Source of the DNA: Catellatospora vulcania
GTDB lineage: Bacteria; Actinomycetota; Actinomycetes; Mycobacteriales; Micromonosporaceae
Direction: 5' to 3'
Assembly (NCBI RefSeq): GCF_009720385.1
Contig: NZ_ML769301.1
Location: 558,001 to 622,000 of the forward strand
DNA length: 64,000 bases
Under the pieces are notes generated by a model, which searched no databases, was not told the DNA's origin, and saw only the letters and a list, made by a program, of their open reading frames with translations. The translations under genes were made by a program, and so were the position numbers. Shown here piece after piece: positions 24,356-35,115 of the stretch (positions are counted from its first letter, which is position 1; each line of letters opens with the position of its first letter).

Positions 24356-26656
24356 GTGCCTGACGCAAGAACGCAGGAGATCGCCAGCGAGCAGCAGGTC
24401 GTCGACCGCGTCTACGACCGGACCGACACCATGCGCACCCAGGCCCAACAGCTGGCCAAGGAGGGCCACGGCCGCGCCGCCGCCGGACCCGCCGGCGGAC
24501 TCGTGGAACGCGACGCGATGGTCCACCACGCGGCCGGGAAACTGCGCTCGCTGGACGCCGAAGCCGAAGGACTCGTGTTCGGGCGGCTCGACCTCGACGA
24601 CGGCGAGACCTACCACATCGGGCGGCTCGGCGTACGCGACGAGGACCGCGAACCGCTGCTCATCGACTGGCGGGCCCCCGCCGCGGCGGCCTTCTACCGG
24701 GCCACGCCCGGCGAACCGCTCGGCGTCGTGCGCCGCCGCGTCATCATCAGCCGCGGCCGCGAGGTCGTCGACCTCGACGACGACCTGCTGACCCCCGACG
24801 ACGCCGGAGACCTGCGCGTACTGGGCGAAGGCTCGCTGCTCGCGGCGCTGCAGCGCGCCCGCGGCCCGCAGATGCGCGACATCGTCACCACCATCCAGCG
24901 CGAACAGGACGAGGCGATCCGGGCCCCCGCCCGCGGTGTCACCCTCATCACCGGCGGTCCGGGCACCGGCAAGACGCAGGTCGCCCTGCACCGCGCCGCG
25001 TACCTGCTCTACACCGACCGGGGCCGGTTCGCCGACGGGCGGGTCCTGGTCGTCGGCCCGTCCACGGTGTTCACCAACTACATCAGCCGGGTGCTGCCCG
25101 CCCTCGGCGAGGACAGCATCCACCTGCGCGCCATCGGCGAACTCGTCGACGGCGTGACCGCGACCCGCCGCGACCCCGCGCCGGTCGCCGAGATCAAGGG
25201 CAGCACCCTCCTCATGGACGCCGCCCTGGCCGAGCTGATCTGGCAGGCACCGCCGACCGCACCGGACCATTTGAAACTGGTGTACGCAGGCCAGGTCATC
25301 AAGCTGGGGCACGCCGAGCTGCGGGCCGTCCGCGAGGTGGTGCGCACCCGCGCGGCGGCGTCGGGCACGCTGCCCAACTCCGGCCGGCCTCTGGCCGCGA
25401 AGGCGCTGCTGGAGGCGCTGTGGGCAGCGGTCGACGGCGAGCACCTGGAACGCGAGCTGTTTGTCGAGGACGTCGGCGACCGCCCCGAGTTCCGGCGCTT
25501 CCTCGCGGCCTGGTGGCCCCGGCTGACCCCGGCCGACGTGCTGGCCTGGCTCGGCGACGCCCACCGGGTCCGCGGCGTGCTCGGCGACGAGGCGGCCGAG
25601 GCCCTCGCCGCGTCCTACCACGGTCGCACCGACTGGTCCGTGGACGACGTGCCGCTGCTTGACGAACTCGACGAGCTGCTCGGCGAGCCGCCCGCCGCTC
25701 CCAAGGCTCAGGTCGAGCCCGCGCGGCTGCGGGAACTGACCATGGGCCCGCAGCTGGTCGACACCTTCGTGCTCAGCTGCGGGCTGCACGACGGCTGGAG
25801 CCTGTACGCGCCCGGACTGCCCACCCCGATGGCGGTCGCCGGGCAGAGCATCGACAATGACGCGAGCGCCCAGGCACAGCGCTGGGCCGCGGCGATCATC
25901 CTGCGCGAAGGCCACCAGGTCGTCAGCTGGATCGACGGCTTCGACCCCTACGGCGAAGACGGCTACGTGCCGGTGCTCGCCGAGCCGCTGCCTGTAGCCG
26001 AACCCGACGACGAGCCGGCCACCTGGGACGACTACGCCCACGTGATCCTCGACGAGTCCCAGGACCTGTCCCCGATGGAGTGCCGGATGATCGGGCGGCG
26101 GGCGGCGTACGCCTCGATGACGATCGTGGGCGACCTCGGCCAGGCGACCCATCCACTGGCCGCCCCGACGTGGCAGGAACTGCTGGCCCGGCTCGACCGC
26201 CGCGACGCCCGGATGCTCGACCTGCGCACCGGTTACCGGGTGCCGCAGGTGCTCGCGGACTACGCGGCACGGGTGCTGGCCCCGGGCATCGAGCCGACCC
26301 AGTCGTACCGGCCGGGCGGCGAGCTGTCGGTGCGGCAGGTCGACGACCTTGCCGCGGCCGTGCGCGACGCCGCGCGGGCCGCGCCGGGGGAGGGCAGTGT
26401 CGCCGTCGTCGTGGCCGATCACATGAGCGGGGCGATCGTGTCGGCCGTCGACGCGCCCCACGTCACGGTGGTGCCCGCGGGCCTGGTCAAGGGGCTCGAG
26501 TACGACCATGTGATCGTCGTGGAGCCGGCCGAGATCGTGGCCGCCGAATCCCGTGGGCAGCAGCGGCTGTACGTCGTGCTGACCCGCGCGGTCGCCCGCC
26601 TGGAAGTCCTGCACCACCAGCCGCTGCCCGCCGTCCTGGCAGCCGCCGCCGGGTAG
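24356..26656 (+). CDS. HelD-type (UvrD-like superfamily 1) ATPase
   Basis: A 766-residue SF1 helicase-fold protein. Order: N-terminal helical arm (about 1-80), 1A domain with Walker A TGGPGTGKTQVALHRAAYLLY (about residue 200), insertion, Walker B ILDESQDLSPMECRMIGRR (about 565), YRVPQVLADYA, and final LYVVLTRAVARLEVLH. This matches HelD, which binds RNA polymerase and strips it from nucleic acid, recycling stalled enzyme; the actinobacterial relative HelR also displaces rifampicin. The N-terminal arm (QQVVDRVYDRTDTM) agrees with the actinobacterial class. A DNA helicase role cannot be ruled out by sequence alone. GTG start has GGGGAG upstream. Confidence 0.8.
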   Translation: MPDARTQEIASEQQVVDRVYDRTDTMRTQAQQLAKEGHGRAAAGPAGGLVERDAMVHHAAGKLRSLDAEAEGLVFGRLDLDDGETYHIGRLGVRDEDREPLLIDWRAPAAAAFYRATPGEPLGVVRRRVIISRGREVVDLDDDLLTPDDAGDLRVLGEGSLLAALQRARGPQMRDIVTTIQREQDEAIRAPARGVTLITGGPGTGKTQVALHRAAYLLYTDRGRFADGRVLVVGPSTVFTNYISRVLPALGEDSIHLRAIGELVDGVTATRRDPAPVAEIKGSTLLMDAALAELIWQAPPTAPDHLKLVYAGQVIKLGHAELRAVREVVRTRAAASGTLPNSGRPLAAKALLEALWAAVDGEHLERELFVEDVGDRPEFRRFLAAWWPRLTPADVLAWLGDAHRVRGVLGDEAAEALAASYHGRTDWSVDDVPLLDELDELLGEPPAAPKAQVEPARLRELTMGPQLVDTFVLSCGLHDGWSLYAPGLPTPMAVAGQSIDNDASAQAQRWAAAIILREGHQVVSWIDGFDPYGEDGYVPVLAEPLPVAEPDDEPATWDDYAHVILDESQDLSPMECRMIGRRAAYASMTIVGDLGQATHPLAAPTWQELLARLDRRDARMLDLRTGYRVPQVLADYAARVLAPGIEPTQSYRPGGELSVRQVDDLAAAVRDAARAAPGEGSVAVVVADHMSGAIVSAVDAPHVTVVPAGLVKGLEYDHVIVVEPAEIVAAESRGQQRLYVVLTRAVARLEVLHHQPLPAVLAAAAG

Positions 26657-26791
26657 CCGCCACATCGAGCATCCGGCGCTGGCGGCGTTCGCCGCCTCCG
26701 GACACCCGGCTTGAGTGGAGCCGGCCAGCACGCGACCACGGGATCGCCGCGGAAGCCCGCCGACATCGCCGTCATGCGCGATCATGTCGCG

Positions 26792-27211
26792 GTGAGTCAG
26801 TACTTCAGCATCGGCGACCAGGATCTGTGGAACCCGGCCAGCAGAGTCGGGCAACTGTTCTACCGCACCGCCGGTGTCATGGCGCAACTCGTGGACACCC
26901 CGCACGGACTGCACGACACCGAGCAGGACGAGTACCAGGTGGACCCCGTGCAGTTCATGGCATTCGTCGACGCGCTCGCGCGCTGCCACCTCAGCTCGAC
27001 CCACACCGCGCTGCGTACCCTGATCTCGGGATTCCTCGCCACGGCGGTCGTCCTGACCGAAAGGGCCGGGCTTGCCGTGCCCGCGCTGACCGAGCCGGTC
27101 GTGGCGAAGCCGCGGGATCACTCGTGCACGACCGAGAGGCCCGACGTGAGCGGTGACATCGTGGCACTGTTCGCCCGATCCCGCGAACTCGACCGGACGA
27201 TGGCGCGGTGA
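26792..27211 (+). CDS. DUF6086-family protein
   Basis: A 139-residue protein beginning SQYFSIGDQDLWNPASRVGQ, the usual opening of DUF6086 proteins, with a helical middle (VQFMAFVDALARCHLSSTH) and a weakly conserved C-terminus. Function unknown; such proteins occur near toxin or immunity-like genes in actinomycetes. GTG 26792 chosen because homologues start there; no good ribosome site, and ATG 26774 or 26711 are alternatives. The stop overlaps the GTG of the next, decayed ORF (GTGA). Confidence 0.6.
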   Translation: MSQYFSIGDQDLWNPASRVGQLFYRTAGVMAQLVDTPHGLHDTEQDEYQVDPVQFMAFVDALARCHLSSTHTALRTLISGFLATAVVLTERAGLAVPALTEPVVAKPRDHSCTTERPDVSGDIVALFARSRELDRTMAR

Positions 27212-27623
27212 CGGCGGCCGTCGGCGAGAACGCCTGGGCGTCGCTGGAGCACGCCTACGGACCTGCGACCGACACACCCGCCGCCGCATCATGTCGGGGT
27301 ACAGCGACGATCGTCGCCCATGTCCGCGCGTGGCGTAGTGCCTGTCGACAACCCTGCCAGGGCAGTACGTGTCTACTGAAGCCCACAACTTCTGGGTGGT
27401 AACCACAACCCAGAAGTTGTGGGCTTCGCAGCGACATGGGTTCCTGGCCGGCATGTTCGTGGCCTGCCGTGGGCGGAGTTCGCCGATTGTTGACCGCGAT
27501 CTCGCAGAGATCGGCGATCGCGGACCTGAGGAGTTCGAGGACGAGACCGACCTGCGCGTCGCGCTGCTGTTCTCACTGGCCGCATCCGGTAGGAAGGGCA
27601 CCTTCTACAACGCTTGGCGTTAG
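27208..27623 (+). pseudogene. Decayed gene after DUF6086 (HEAT-like/immunity-like start)
   Basis: A GTG overlapping the DUF6086 stop begins ENAWASLEHAYGPATDTPA, the opening of small HEAT-type proteins often encoded beside such genes. After about 25 codons similarity stops, the frame is closed at 27402, and a 50-bp perfect hairpin (27378-27427) interrupts. In another frame a protein-like end follows (EEFEDETDLRVALLFSLAAS, ending 27623). I read this as one gene broken by deletion and insertion of the hairpin element; family assignment of the start is from memory of similar proteins. Confidence 0.35.
27378..27427. repeat. Perfect 20-bp inverted repeat with 10-base loop
   Basis: Arms GAAGCCCACAACTTCTGGGT and its exact complement. 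The loop contains a second palindrome (GTGGTAACCAC), so two alternative hairpins are possible. Much longer and less GC-rich than the other terminators here. Could be a miniature mobile element end pair, a strong terminator or a cruciform site. Confidence 0.7.
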
Positions 27624-27636
27624 CAGGTGCCCTTCC
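27592..27636 (-). terminator. Compound hairpin terminator after argG
   Basis: Outer arms GGAAGGGCACCT / AGGTGCCCTTCC (12 bp, perfect) and inner arms AACGC / GCGTT with TTG loop, 7 bases after the argG stop. Hairpins of this AAGGGCACC type recur between genes in Micromonosporaceae genomes as far as I recall, so it may be a repeat family. Confidence 0.65.
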
Positions 27637-27642
27637 CGCGGG

Positions 27643-29196
<1,554 letters not shown>

Positions 29197-29203
29197 CTAG
29201 CCT

Positions 29204-31249
29204 GTGAGCGGAGACCCCGAGTCCTTGAAGCGGCTGGTGGTGGCGATGTCGCAGGCACGGCTGGTGCTGCTCGACGGGAGCACCTTCTTCACCACGAACG
29301 GGCTGGGCGACACCGACGGACCCGAGGACGGCCTGTACTTCGCCGACACCCGGCACCTGTCGTCGTGGCGGCTGACCCTCGACGGCGCGGAACTGCACCT
29401 GCTCAGCTACGACCTGCCCCAGTACTACTCGGCCCGCATCCACGCGACGCTGCCCAGCGTGAGCGTGGGCGTCAACCCGACGGTGTCCGTGCGGCGCGAC
29501 CGCATCGTCGCGACCGGCGTGCACGAGGACCTGATCGTCGAGAACTACAGCGACGAGGAGTTGGAGCTGGCCCTCGAACTGTCCCTGGATGCCGACTTCG
29601 CCGACGTCTTCGAGGTCAAGGACCAGAAGATCGGCTCCAGGCAGGTGACCGTCTCCGTCGACACGGACACGATCACCTTCGGATACCGCAACGGCGGCTT
29701 CACCCGCGCGACCTCGGTCACCTTCTCCGAGCCCGGCGTCCTCCAGCCGACCGGCATGCGGTGGGCGGTCAAGCTGCCCGCCCGCGGCACCTGGACCACC
29801 TGCATCGACGTGATCTGCTCGGACAACCAGGGCGCGCACAAGCTCCGGGTGGGACACGGCGGGTTCGGGCAACTGGAACCGGACATGCCGCAGACGATGC
29901 AGCAGTGGCTGGACAGCTCCCCGGTGCTGCACACGAGCTTCGACCCGGCCCGGCACGCCTACCGGCATGCCCTGCTCGACCTGGCCGCGCTGCGGTTCCG
30001 CCCGTTGCCGGGCGCGGCGCACTCGGTGCCGGCCGCCGGCGCGCCCTGGTTCATGGCCCTGTTCGGCCGGGACAGCCTCATCACCGCCTACCAGGCGCTG
30101 CCGTTCCACGCCCGGCTCGCCCGGACCACCCTGGAGGCGCTGGCCACGGTGCAGGCGAGGGAGGTGGACGATTTCCGGGACGCCGATCCGGGCAAGATCC
30201 CGCACGAACTGCGGCACGGCGAACTCACCGTCACCGGCCGCACTCCGCACAGCCCCTATTACGGCACGCACGACGCGACCCTGCTGTTCCTGATCCTGCT
30301 CGACGAGTACGAGCGGTGGACCGCCGACACCGCGCTGGTCCGCAGCCTGGAACCGGCGGCGCGGGCCGCCGTGGCCTGGATGCGGGGCCCGGCAGACCCT
30401 GACGGCGACGGTTATCTGGAGTACCGGACCCGGTCTCCGCAGGGCCTGGCCAACCAGTGCTGGAAGGACTCCTGGAACTCGATCATGTTCGCCGACGGCC
30501 GCGTCGCCGACCCGCCCATCGCCACCTGCGAGATCCAGGGGTATGCCTACGACGCGCGCCGCCGCACCGCCCGCCTGGCCCGGGAGGTCTGGCACGACCC
30601 CGACTTCGCCGAGCAGCTGGACAAGGAGGCCGACGCGCTGCGGCAGCGGTTCAACACCGACTTCTGGCACACCGGACGCGGCCACTTCGTGCTCGCCCTC
30701 GACGGCGACAAACGCCAGGTCGACGCGGCCACCTCGAACATCGGCCACCTGCTGTGGAGTGGCATCGTCGACGACGAGCACGCCGAGGCCACCGTCGCGC
30801 TGCTGCTCGGCCCACGGATGCATTCCGGCTGGGGTATCCGGACCATGTCCAGCGCCGACCACGGCTACAACCCGATCGAATACCACAACGGCACCGTCTG
30901 GCCGCACGACACCGCGATCATCGCGGAGGGCCTGCGCCGCTATGGACACCGCGACCAGGCCGCCGAGCTCGCGGTCAAGCTGCTGGAGGCGGCGGCCGCG
31001 TTCGATTACCGGCTGCCCGAGGTCTTCGCGGGCTTCGACCGCCAGGGCGACAAGCCGGTGGAGTACCCGACACCATCCTCGCCGCAGGCCTGGTCGGCGG
31101 GGTCGGTGCTGCTGGTGCTGCGTACCCTGTTCGGCCTCGACGTGGAGGGCGGGACGCTGCGGTGGGCGCAGCGCCCCGCGGCGTTCGACGGGCCGCTGCG
31201 CCTGGAGCACATGCTCGTCCGCGGTCGGCGGCACACCGTCGAGATCTGA
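29204..31249 (+). CDS. Glycogen-debranching-type amylo-alpha-1,6-glucosidase family protein
   Basis: A 681-residue cytosolic protein. Residues about 15-220 form the beta-rich N-terminal domain of this family (LDGSTFFTTNGLGD, EDGLYFADTRHLSSWRLTLD), followed by an alpha/alpha toroid: WFMALFGRDSLITAYQAL, PYYGTHDATLLFLILLDEYE, ANQCWKDSWNSIMFADG, GWGIRTMSS, YNPIEYHNGTVWPHDTAII. The GRD and NPxxYHNGSxWPHD blocks are the GH15-like/GH63-like acidic active site. Members hydrolyse or remodel short alpha-glucans; exact substrate unknown. A TAGCCT -10 box touches the GTG at 29204, so the true start may be one of the GTGs at 29237-29240 or ATG 29246. Confidence 0.8.
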   Translation: MSGDPESLKRLVVAMSQARLVLLDGSTFFTTNGLGDTDGPEDGLYFADTRHLSSWRLTLDGAELHLLSYDLPQYYSARIHATLPSVSVGVNPTVSVRRDRIVATGVHEDLIVENYSDEELELALELSLDADFADVFEVKDQKIGSRQVTVSVDTDTITFGYRNGGFTRATSVTFSEPGVLQPTGMRWAVKLPARGTWTTCIDVICSDNQGAHKLRVGHGGFGQLEPDMPQTMQQWLDSSPVLHTSFDPARHAYRHALLDLAALRFRPLPGAAHSVPAAGAPWFMALFGRDSLITAYQALPFHARLARTTLEALATVQAREVDDFRDADPGKIPHELRHGELTVTGRTPHSPYYGTHDATLLFLILLDEYERWTADTALVRSLEPAARAAVAWMRGPADPDGDGYLEYRTRSPQGLANQCWKDSWNSIMFADGRVADPPIATCEIQGYAYDARRRTARLAREVWHDPDFAEQLDKEADALRQRFNTDFWHTGRGHFVLALDGDKRQVDAATSNIGHLLWSGIVDDEHAEATVALLLGPRMHSGWGIRTMSSADHGYNPIEYHNGTVWPHDTAIIAEGLRRYGHRDQAAELAVKLLEAAAAFDYRLPEVFAGFDRQGDKPVEYPTPSSPQAWSAGSVLLVLRTLFGLDVEGGTLRWAQRPAAFDGPLRLEHMLVRGRRHTVEI

Positions 31250-31257
31250 TCCCGCCA

Positions 31258-31287
31258 GGCCGCGGCCCGCCTGACGGAGCCGCGGCC
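31258..31287. terminator. Hairpin terminator between convergent genes
   Basis: 9-bp arms GGCCGCGGC / GCCGCGGCC with a 12-base loop, between the glucosidase and catalase genes. Confidence 0.5.
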
Positions 31288-31299
31288 GATCGATCCCGC

Positions 31300-33912
31300 T
31301 CAGGCGGCGATGCCGTCGACCGGGCGGTCGTAGTGGCGGTGCGCGGCGATCGCGGCCGACAGCTCGGCCAGGAACGTGTTGTCGGCGACCTTGCCGGGGG
31401 CGAGGAAGACGACCCCGTCGAGCGCGCCGGCGGCGGGCTTGCTGGGCGGTCCGGCGACCCGGTCCGACGCCTCGTACACCGGCAGCCGTGCCGCCTGCAC
31501 GAGCCGGTCGCCGACCCCGAGCACCCCGATCGCCTTGCCGTGCTTGTACGCCTCGGCCACGAAGTGCACCGCGCAGCCGTCGTTGACCAGCTTGTCCACG
31601 GCCGCATCGCCGTCGGCGACGACCACGGCGTCGTACAGCACCGAGGCGACGGTGTTCATCGCCCGGGTCACCTGCAGCGCACCGCCCGTCGACGCGGTCA
31701 CCGGCCCGTCGACCAGCCCGAGCAGTTCCACGACCGCGCCGTCCAGGACGAGGGCGTCACGCACGGTTTCGACCCCGGCGTCGACGCCGTCCGCGACCAG
31801 CACCGCGACCTTGCGGCCGACGATCCCGGTGCTGCCGGGCAGGCTCGCCTGGCTCAGCGCCGGAGACATCCGGCCGTGGTTGGCCGGTCCCGCGGCCGGG
31901 GACGGCACCCCGATCCCGGCGGCCACCGCGACGGCGAGCTGGTGGTCGATCTGGTTGAGGTGCTCGACCATCCGCTCGCGGATGTGCAGGTGCTCGACCT
32001 TGCCCAGTTCGAAGCGGTACGCCGCGACGATGTGCTCCTTCTCCCACGCGGCCATGCTGTTCCAGAACAGCGTGGCCTGGCTGTAATGGTCGGAGAAGGT
32101 CTCCGAGCGCTTGCGCTCCTTGATCCCGTCGACGTGTTCCGGCGTGTGCACGAACGCTCCACCGCCGGCGCCCGGCACCACGGGGCAGCCGCCGCCCAGC
32201 GAGTTCGGGTGGTAGTTGGCCTGCCCCAGCGGGATGTCGTCCTGGTGGAAGCCGTCCTGCTGGTGGTTGCGCACCGGCGCGAGCGGCCGGTTGATCGGGA
32301 TCTGCGCGAAGTTCGGCCCGCCGAGCCGGGTCAGCTGCGTGTCGAGGTAGGAGAACAGCCGCGACTGCAGCAGTGGATCGTCGGTGAAGTCGATGCCCGG
32401 CACGACGTTCTGCAGGCAGAAGGCGACCTGCTCGGTCTCGGCGAAGAAGTTGTCCGGGTTGCGGTCCAGGACCATTCGCCCGACCGGGATCACCGGCACG
32501 ACCTCCTCCGGGATGATCTTCGTGGCGTCCAGCAGGTCGATGTCGTCGAACGCGAACTCGTCGCTCTCGGCGATCAGCTGCACGCCGAGTTCGTACTCCG
32601 GGTAGACGCCTGCCTCGATCGACTCCCACAGGTCGCGGCGGTTGAAGTCCGGGTCCTTTCCGGAGATCTTCTGCGCCTCGTCCCAGACCAGCGAGTGCAC
32701 GCCGGCCAGCGGCGTCCAGTGGAACTTGACGAAGGTGCGGGTGCCGTCGTCGGCCACCAGCCGGAACGTGTGCACGCCGAAGCCCTGCATGGTGCGGAAG
32801 CTGCGCGGCAGCGCCCGGTCCGACATCAGCCAGATCACGTGGTGCATGGTCTCGGGCTGCAGCGTGACGAAGTCCCAGAACGTGTCGTGGGCCGACGCGG
32901 CCTGCGGGATCTCGTTGTGCGGCTCGGGCTTGACCGCGTGGACGACGTCGGGGAACTTGATGCCGTCCTGGATGAAGAACACCGGCATGTTGTTGCCGAC
33001 GAAGTCGTAGTTGCCCTGGTCGGTGTAGAACTTCACGGCGAACCCGCGCACGTCGCGCGGGGTGTCGGTCGACCCGCGGGAGCCCTGCACGGTGGAGAAC
33101 CGCACGAACACCGGCGTACGGGTCCCCGGGTCGGTCAGGAACCGGGCAGCGGTGTACCGCGCCAGCGAACCGTCATAAGGCTGGAAGTAGCCGTGCGCCC
33201 CGGAGCCGCGGGCGTGCACCACCCGCTCGGGGATGCGCTCGTGGTCGAAGCGCATGATCTTCTCGCGGCCGTGGAAGTCCTCCAGCAGGGCCGGACCGCG
33301 CGGCCCGGCCCGCAGCCAGTTGTCGGTGTCCTCGACGCGGATGCCCTGGTCGGTCGTCAGCTCGGTGTCGAGTTTGTTCAGCCGGTGGGCGTCGAGCTGG
33401 GCCGTCTTGGCGTCGCCGCCCGGTGCGGCCGACGCGGCGGCGTTGCGTTCGGCGCGGGCGAGCGCTTCGGCGACGGCGGCCGGGGCCAGCCGCGACCCGG
33501 CCTTCTTGGCCGGGGCGGACTTCGCCCTCGGCCCGGCCGCGGCGGCGGACTTCTTCGGCGGGACGGGCTTGGCCCCGGGCCCGGCCTTGGCGGCGAGCTT
33601 CTCGGCCGGGGCGGCTTGCACGGCGGGTCCGGCCTTGGCCGCGGCGACCTGGGCACCGGCCTTCTCGGCCGTGGCCCGGCGCGCCGGGGCGGTCTTCGCG
33701 GCAGGAGCCGTCTTCGCCGAGCCCGCGACCTTGGCCGCAGTGGGGCCGGACGGAGAGGGAGGCGGCGCAGCCGCGCGCTTGGCCGCCGTCTTCGCCGGGA
33801 CGGCCTTCGTGGCAGTGGCCTTCTGCACGGTGTCCGGCTTCGGCGCGGCGGCCGTCTTCGCCGTCTTCTTCGTTGCCGCGCCCTCGGTGGATTTGCGCTG
33901 CCTGGCCGTCAC
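31300..33912 (-). CDS. Large-subunit (HPII-type) catalase with histone-H1-like N-terminal tail
   Basis: An 870-residue clade 2 catalase. The core holds the distal His ([14 protein letters not shown]), Asn region ([20 protein letters not shown]) and proximal haem Tyr ([19 protein letters not shown]). Residues about 720-870 are the extra class I amidotransferase-like domain of large catalases ([13 protein letters not shown]). Unusual is the first 150 residues: a Lys/Ala/Pro-only region with repeats such as [19 protein letters not shown] and [17 protein letters not shown], like actinobacterial histone-H1/HupB tails. It may tether the enzyme to DNA. GTG start with GAGGTG; it overlaps the hemerythrin stop (GTGA), forming an operon under a SigB-type promoter. 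Confidence 0.92.
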   Translation of the reverse strand: MTARQRKSTEGAATKKTAKTAAAPKPDTVQKATATKAVPAKTAAKRAAAPPPSPSGPTAAKVAGSAKTAPAAKTAPARRATAEKAGAQVAAAKAGPAVQAAPAEKLAAKAGPGAKPVPPKKSAAAAGPRAKSAPAKKAGSRLAPAAVAEALARAERNAAASAAPGGDAKTAQLDAHRLNKLDTELTTDQGIRVEDTDNWLRAGPRGPALLEDFHGREKIMRFDHERIPERVVHARGSGAHGYFQPYDGSLARYTAARFLTDPGTRTPVFVRFSTVQGSRGSTDTPRDVRGFAVKFYTDQGNYDFVGNNMPVFFIQDGIKFPDVVHAVKPEPHNEIPQAASAHDTFWDFVTLQPETMHHVIWLMSDRALPRSFRTMQGFGVHTFRLVADDGTRTFVKFHWTPLAGVHSLVWDEAQKISGKDPDFNRRDLWESIEAGVYPEYELGVQLIAESDEFAFDDIDLLDATKIIPEEVVPVIPVGRMVLDRNPDNFFAETEQVAFCLQNVVPGIDFTDDPLLQSRLFSYLDTQLTRLGGPNFAQIPINRPLAPVRNHQQDGFHQDDIPLGQANYHPNSLGGGCPVVPGAGGGAFVHTPEHVDGIKERKRSETFSDHYSQATLFWNSMAAWEKEHIVAAYRFELGKVEHLHIRERMVEHLNQIDHQLAVAVAAGIGVPSPAAGPANHGRMSPALSQASLPGSTGIVGRKVAVLVADGVDAGVETVRDALVLDGAVVELLGLVDGPVTASTGGALQVTRAMNTVASVLYDAVVVADGDAAVDKLVNDGCAVHFVAEAYKHGKAIGVLGVGDRLVQAARLPVYEASDRVAGPPSKPAAGALDGVVFLAPGKVADNTFLAELSAAIAAHRHYDRPVDGIAA

Positions 33913-34478
33913 GACCGCACCTCGTTTCCCCCTGCTGTCCGGGCGAGTAGCTCACGAACCCGGTCGAACACCTCGTCGGGTGGTCCCTGCAACGGCTGTG
34001 ACTGCCCGTCGGCGACGTCCGGGTGGGCGGCCGACGGCGCCAGCAGTTGCGCGGACTGCATGACCGCCGCCATCCGGGCCAGCTCGGCAGGCTCGGTGAC
34101 CTCGCGCAGCCGCAGGAACTCCAGCTCCTCCTCGGCCTCCGCGTGGGCCGCCACGGCGTCACGCAGGACCGCGAGCGCGGCGTCGAAACCGGCGTCCGCA
34201 ACGCCCTGGGCGTAGAGGTCCGACAGCGCCTGTCGCGCCTCGTCCTCCTCGGCCAGCCGGGACGGCACCACCTGCGCCCCGTCGGGCAGTTCCCGCTCTG
34301 CCAGCGGGTGCACCAGCTGCTGTTCGACGGTCTCGTGCACCGCCAGGGTGGCGACGAGTTCGGTGAACAGCTCCTGTTTGTGCTCGCCGGTGGCGGACTC
34401 GACCTGTGCGAACAGCAGCTTGATCTGCTGATGCTGGCCGAGCAAGGTGTCGATGACGTCCTGTCGGGCTGTGGTCAT
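33909..34478 (-). CDS. Hemerythrin HHE-domain protein
   Basis: A 189-residue four-helix protein with iron-ligand candidates in order: LLGQHQQIKLLF, ATLAVHETVEQQLVHPLAE, VLRDAVAAHAEAEEELEFL. HHE proteins bind a di-iron centre and sense or handle oxygen, NO or peroxide. The C-terminal 45 residues are Pro/Gln-rich and less ordered. First gene of the operon with catalase, so a peroxide or oxygen role is likely. ATG is preceded by GGAGC; the SigB-type promoter lies about 105 bases upstream. Confidence 0.85.
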   Translation of the reverse strand: MTTARQDVIDTLLGQHQQIKLLFAQVESATGEHKQELFTELVATLAVHETVEQQLVHPLAERELPDGAQVVPSRLAEEDEARQALSDLYAQGVADAGFDAALAVLRDAVAAHAEAEEELEFLRLREVTEPAELARMAAVMQSAQLLAPSAAHPDVADGQSQPLQGPPDEVFDRVRELLARTAGGNEVRS

Positions 34479-34583
34479 GGCATGCTCCGTTCGGGTCGAC
34501 GGCTGGGCTTCATCGCCGTCAGCGGGCCGATGCCCCGGTGAACCGGGCTGCGGAGAAGTTGCCTGGACCAGTCTGAATGCAAG

Positions 34584-34608
34584 GTACCCAACGTTGAGCT
34601 GGGCAAAC
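34584..34608 (-). promoter_or_regulatory. SigB-type promoter of the hemerythrin-catalase operon
   Basis: On the minus strand GTTT, 15 bases, GGGTAC: exact consensus match. The 307-base gap 34479-34785 holds this and the rightward promoter at 34680. Confidence 0.6.
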
Positions 34609-34679
34609 GCAGATATGCCCGATTAGCCCCTAATGCCCAGCCCAGCCCCAACTCCAGCGCCGGTCGCGTGCTGCCGATG

Positions 34680-34704
34680 GTTTGACTCGCGGGGCAAGGG
34701 GAAC
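34680..34704 (+). promoter_or_regulatory. SigB-like promoter of the small acidic protein gene
   Basis: GTTT, 15 bases, GGGAAC, one mismatch from GGGTAC, 82 bases before the ATG at 34786. Confidence 0.4.
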
Positions 34705-34785
34705 TCCACCCGACGGGGAACCGGGCCCGCGTCCGCGCGAGGTGCGCAGGCAGGGACACCCGCCACGGAATGAGGGGACCGCGCC

Positions 34786-35055
34786 ATGACGCAGGAATAC
34801 AGCGACACCACGCGGCGAGACGCCGGCCAGGGCGGCTCCGGCTCCGGTGGACCGGCAGGCCAGCCGTCCGCCGAGGGCGTGGAGCACGTCCAGCACGACC
34901 TCGCCCAGCCTCCGGGCAAGTTCGCCGAGGACGCCTCGCAGGCCACCTCGGGTGAGGGGGCCGTCACCTCCGCTGCCGTGCTGCCCGACGACGAGGACGC
35001 CGAGGTGCCCGCAGCCATCGCCCGGCCGAAGCGCGACGAGGCCGCCGCGGGCTGA
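34786..35055 (+). CDS. Small disordered acidic protein
   Basis: An 89-residue hydrophilic protein rich in Gly, Ala, Glu, Gln and Asp, without cysteines or hydrophobic segments (GQGGSGSGGPAGQPSAEG, PDDEDAEVPAAIARPKR). Probably unfolded, like many small stress-induced hydrophilins; no family recognised. The ribosome site is GAGGGG, and a SigB-like promoter precedes. A strong hairpin ends it 5 bases after the stop. Confidence 0.65.
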   Translation: MTQEYSDTTRRDAGQGGSGSGGPAGQPSAEGVEHVQHDLAQPPGKFAEDASQATSGEGAVTSAAVLPDDEDAEVPAAIARPKRDEAAAG

Positions 35056-35059
35056 GACG

Positions 35060-35101
35060 CCGACGGGGGGCGGCGACCGTCGTGGTCGCCGCCCCCGTCG
35101 G
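35060..35101 (+). terminator. Long hairpin terminator
   Basis: Arms of 18 bp (CCGACGGGGG... with one bulged G) around a 5-base GTCGT loop, 5 bases after the stop of the small acidic protein. Confidence 0.8.
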
Positions 35102-35115
35102 GGCACGGGTTCCGG

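Noticed and set aside
24341-27601. Very long open frame antisense to the HelD-like gene
   Set aside because: GC-rich codon bias leaves the opposite strand open; its protein is low-complexity Arg/Gly/His and has no family motifs. The same applies to long antisense frames over the subtilase (19079-21715), the kinase (1188-2750) and the nSTAND1 gene (48741-51290).
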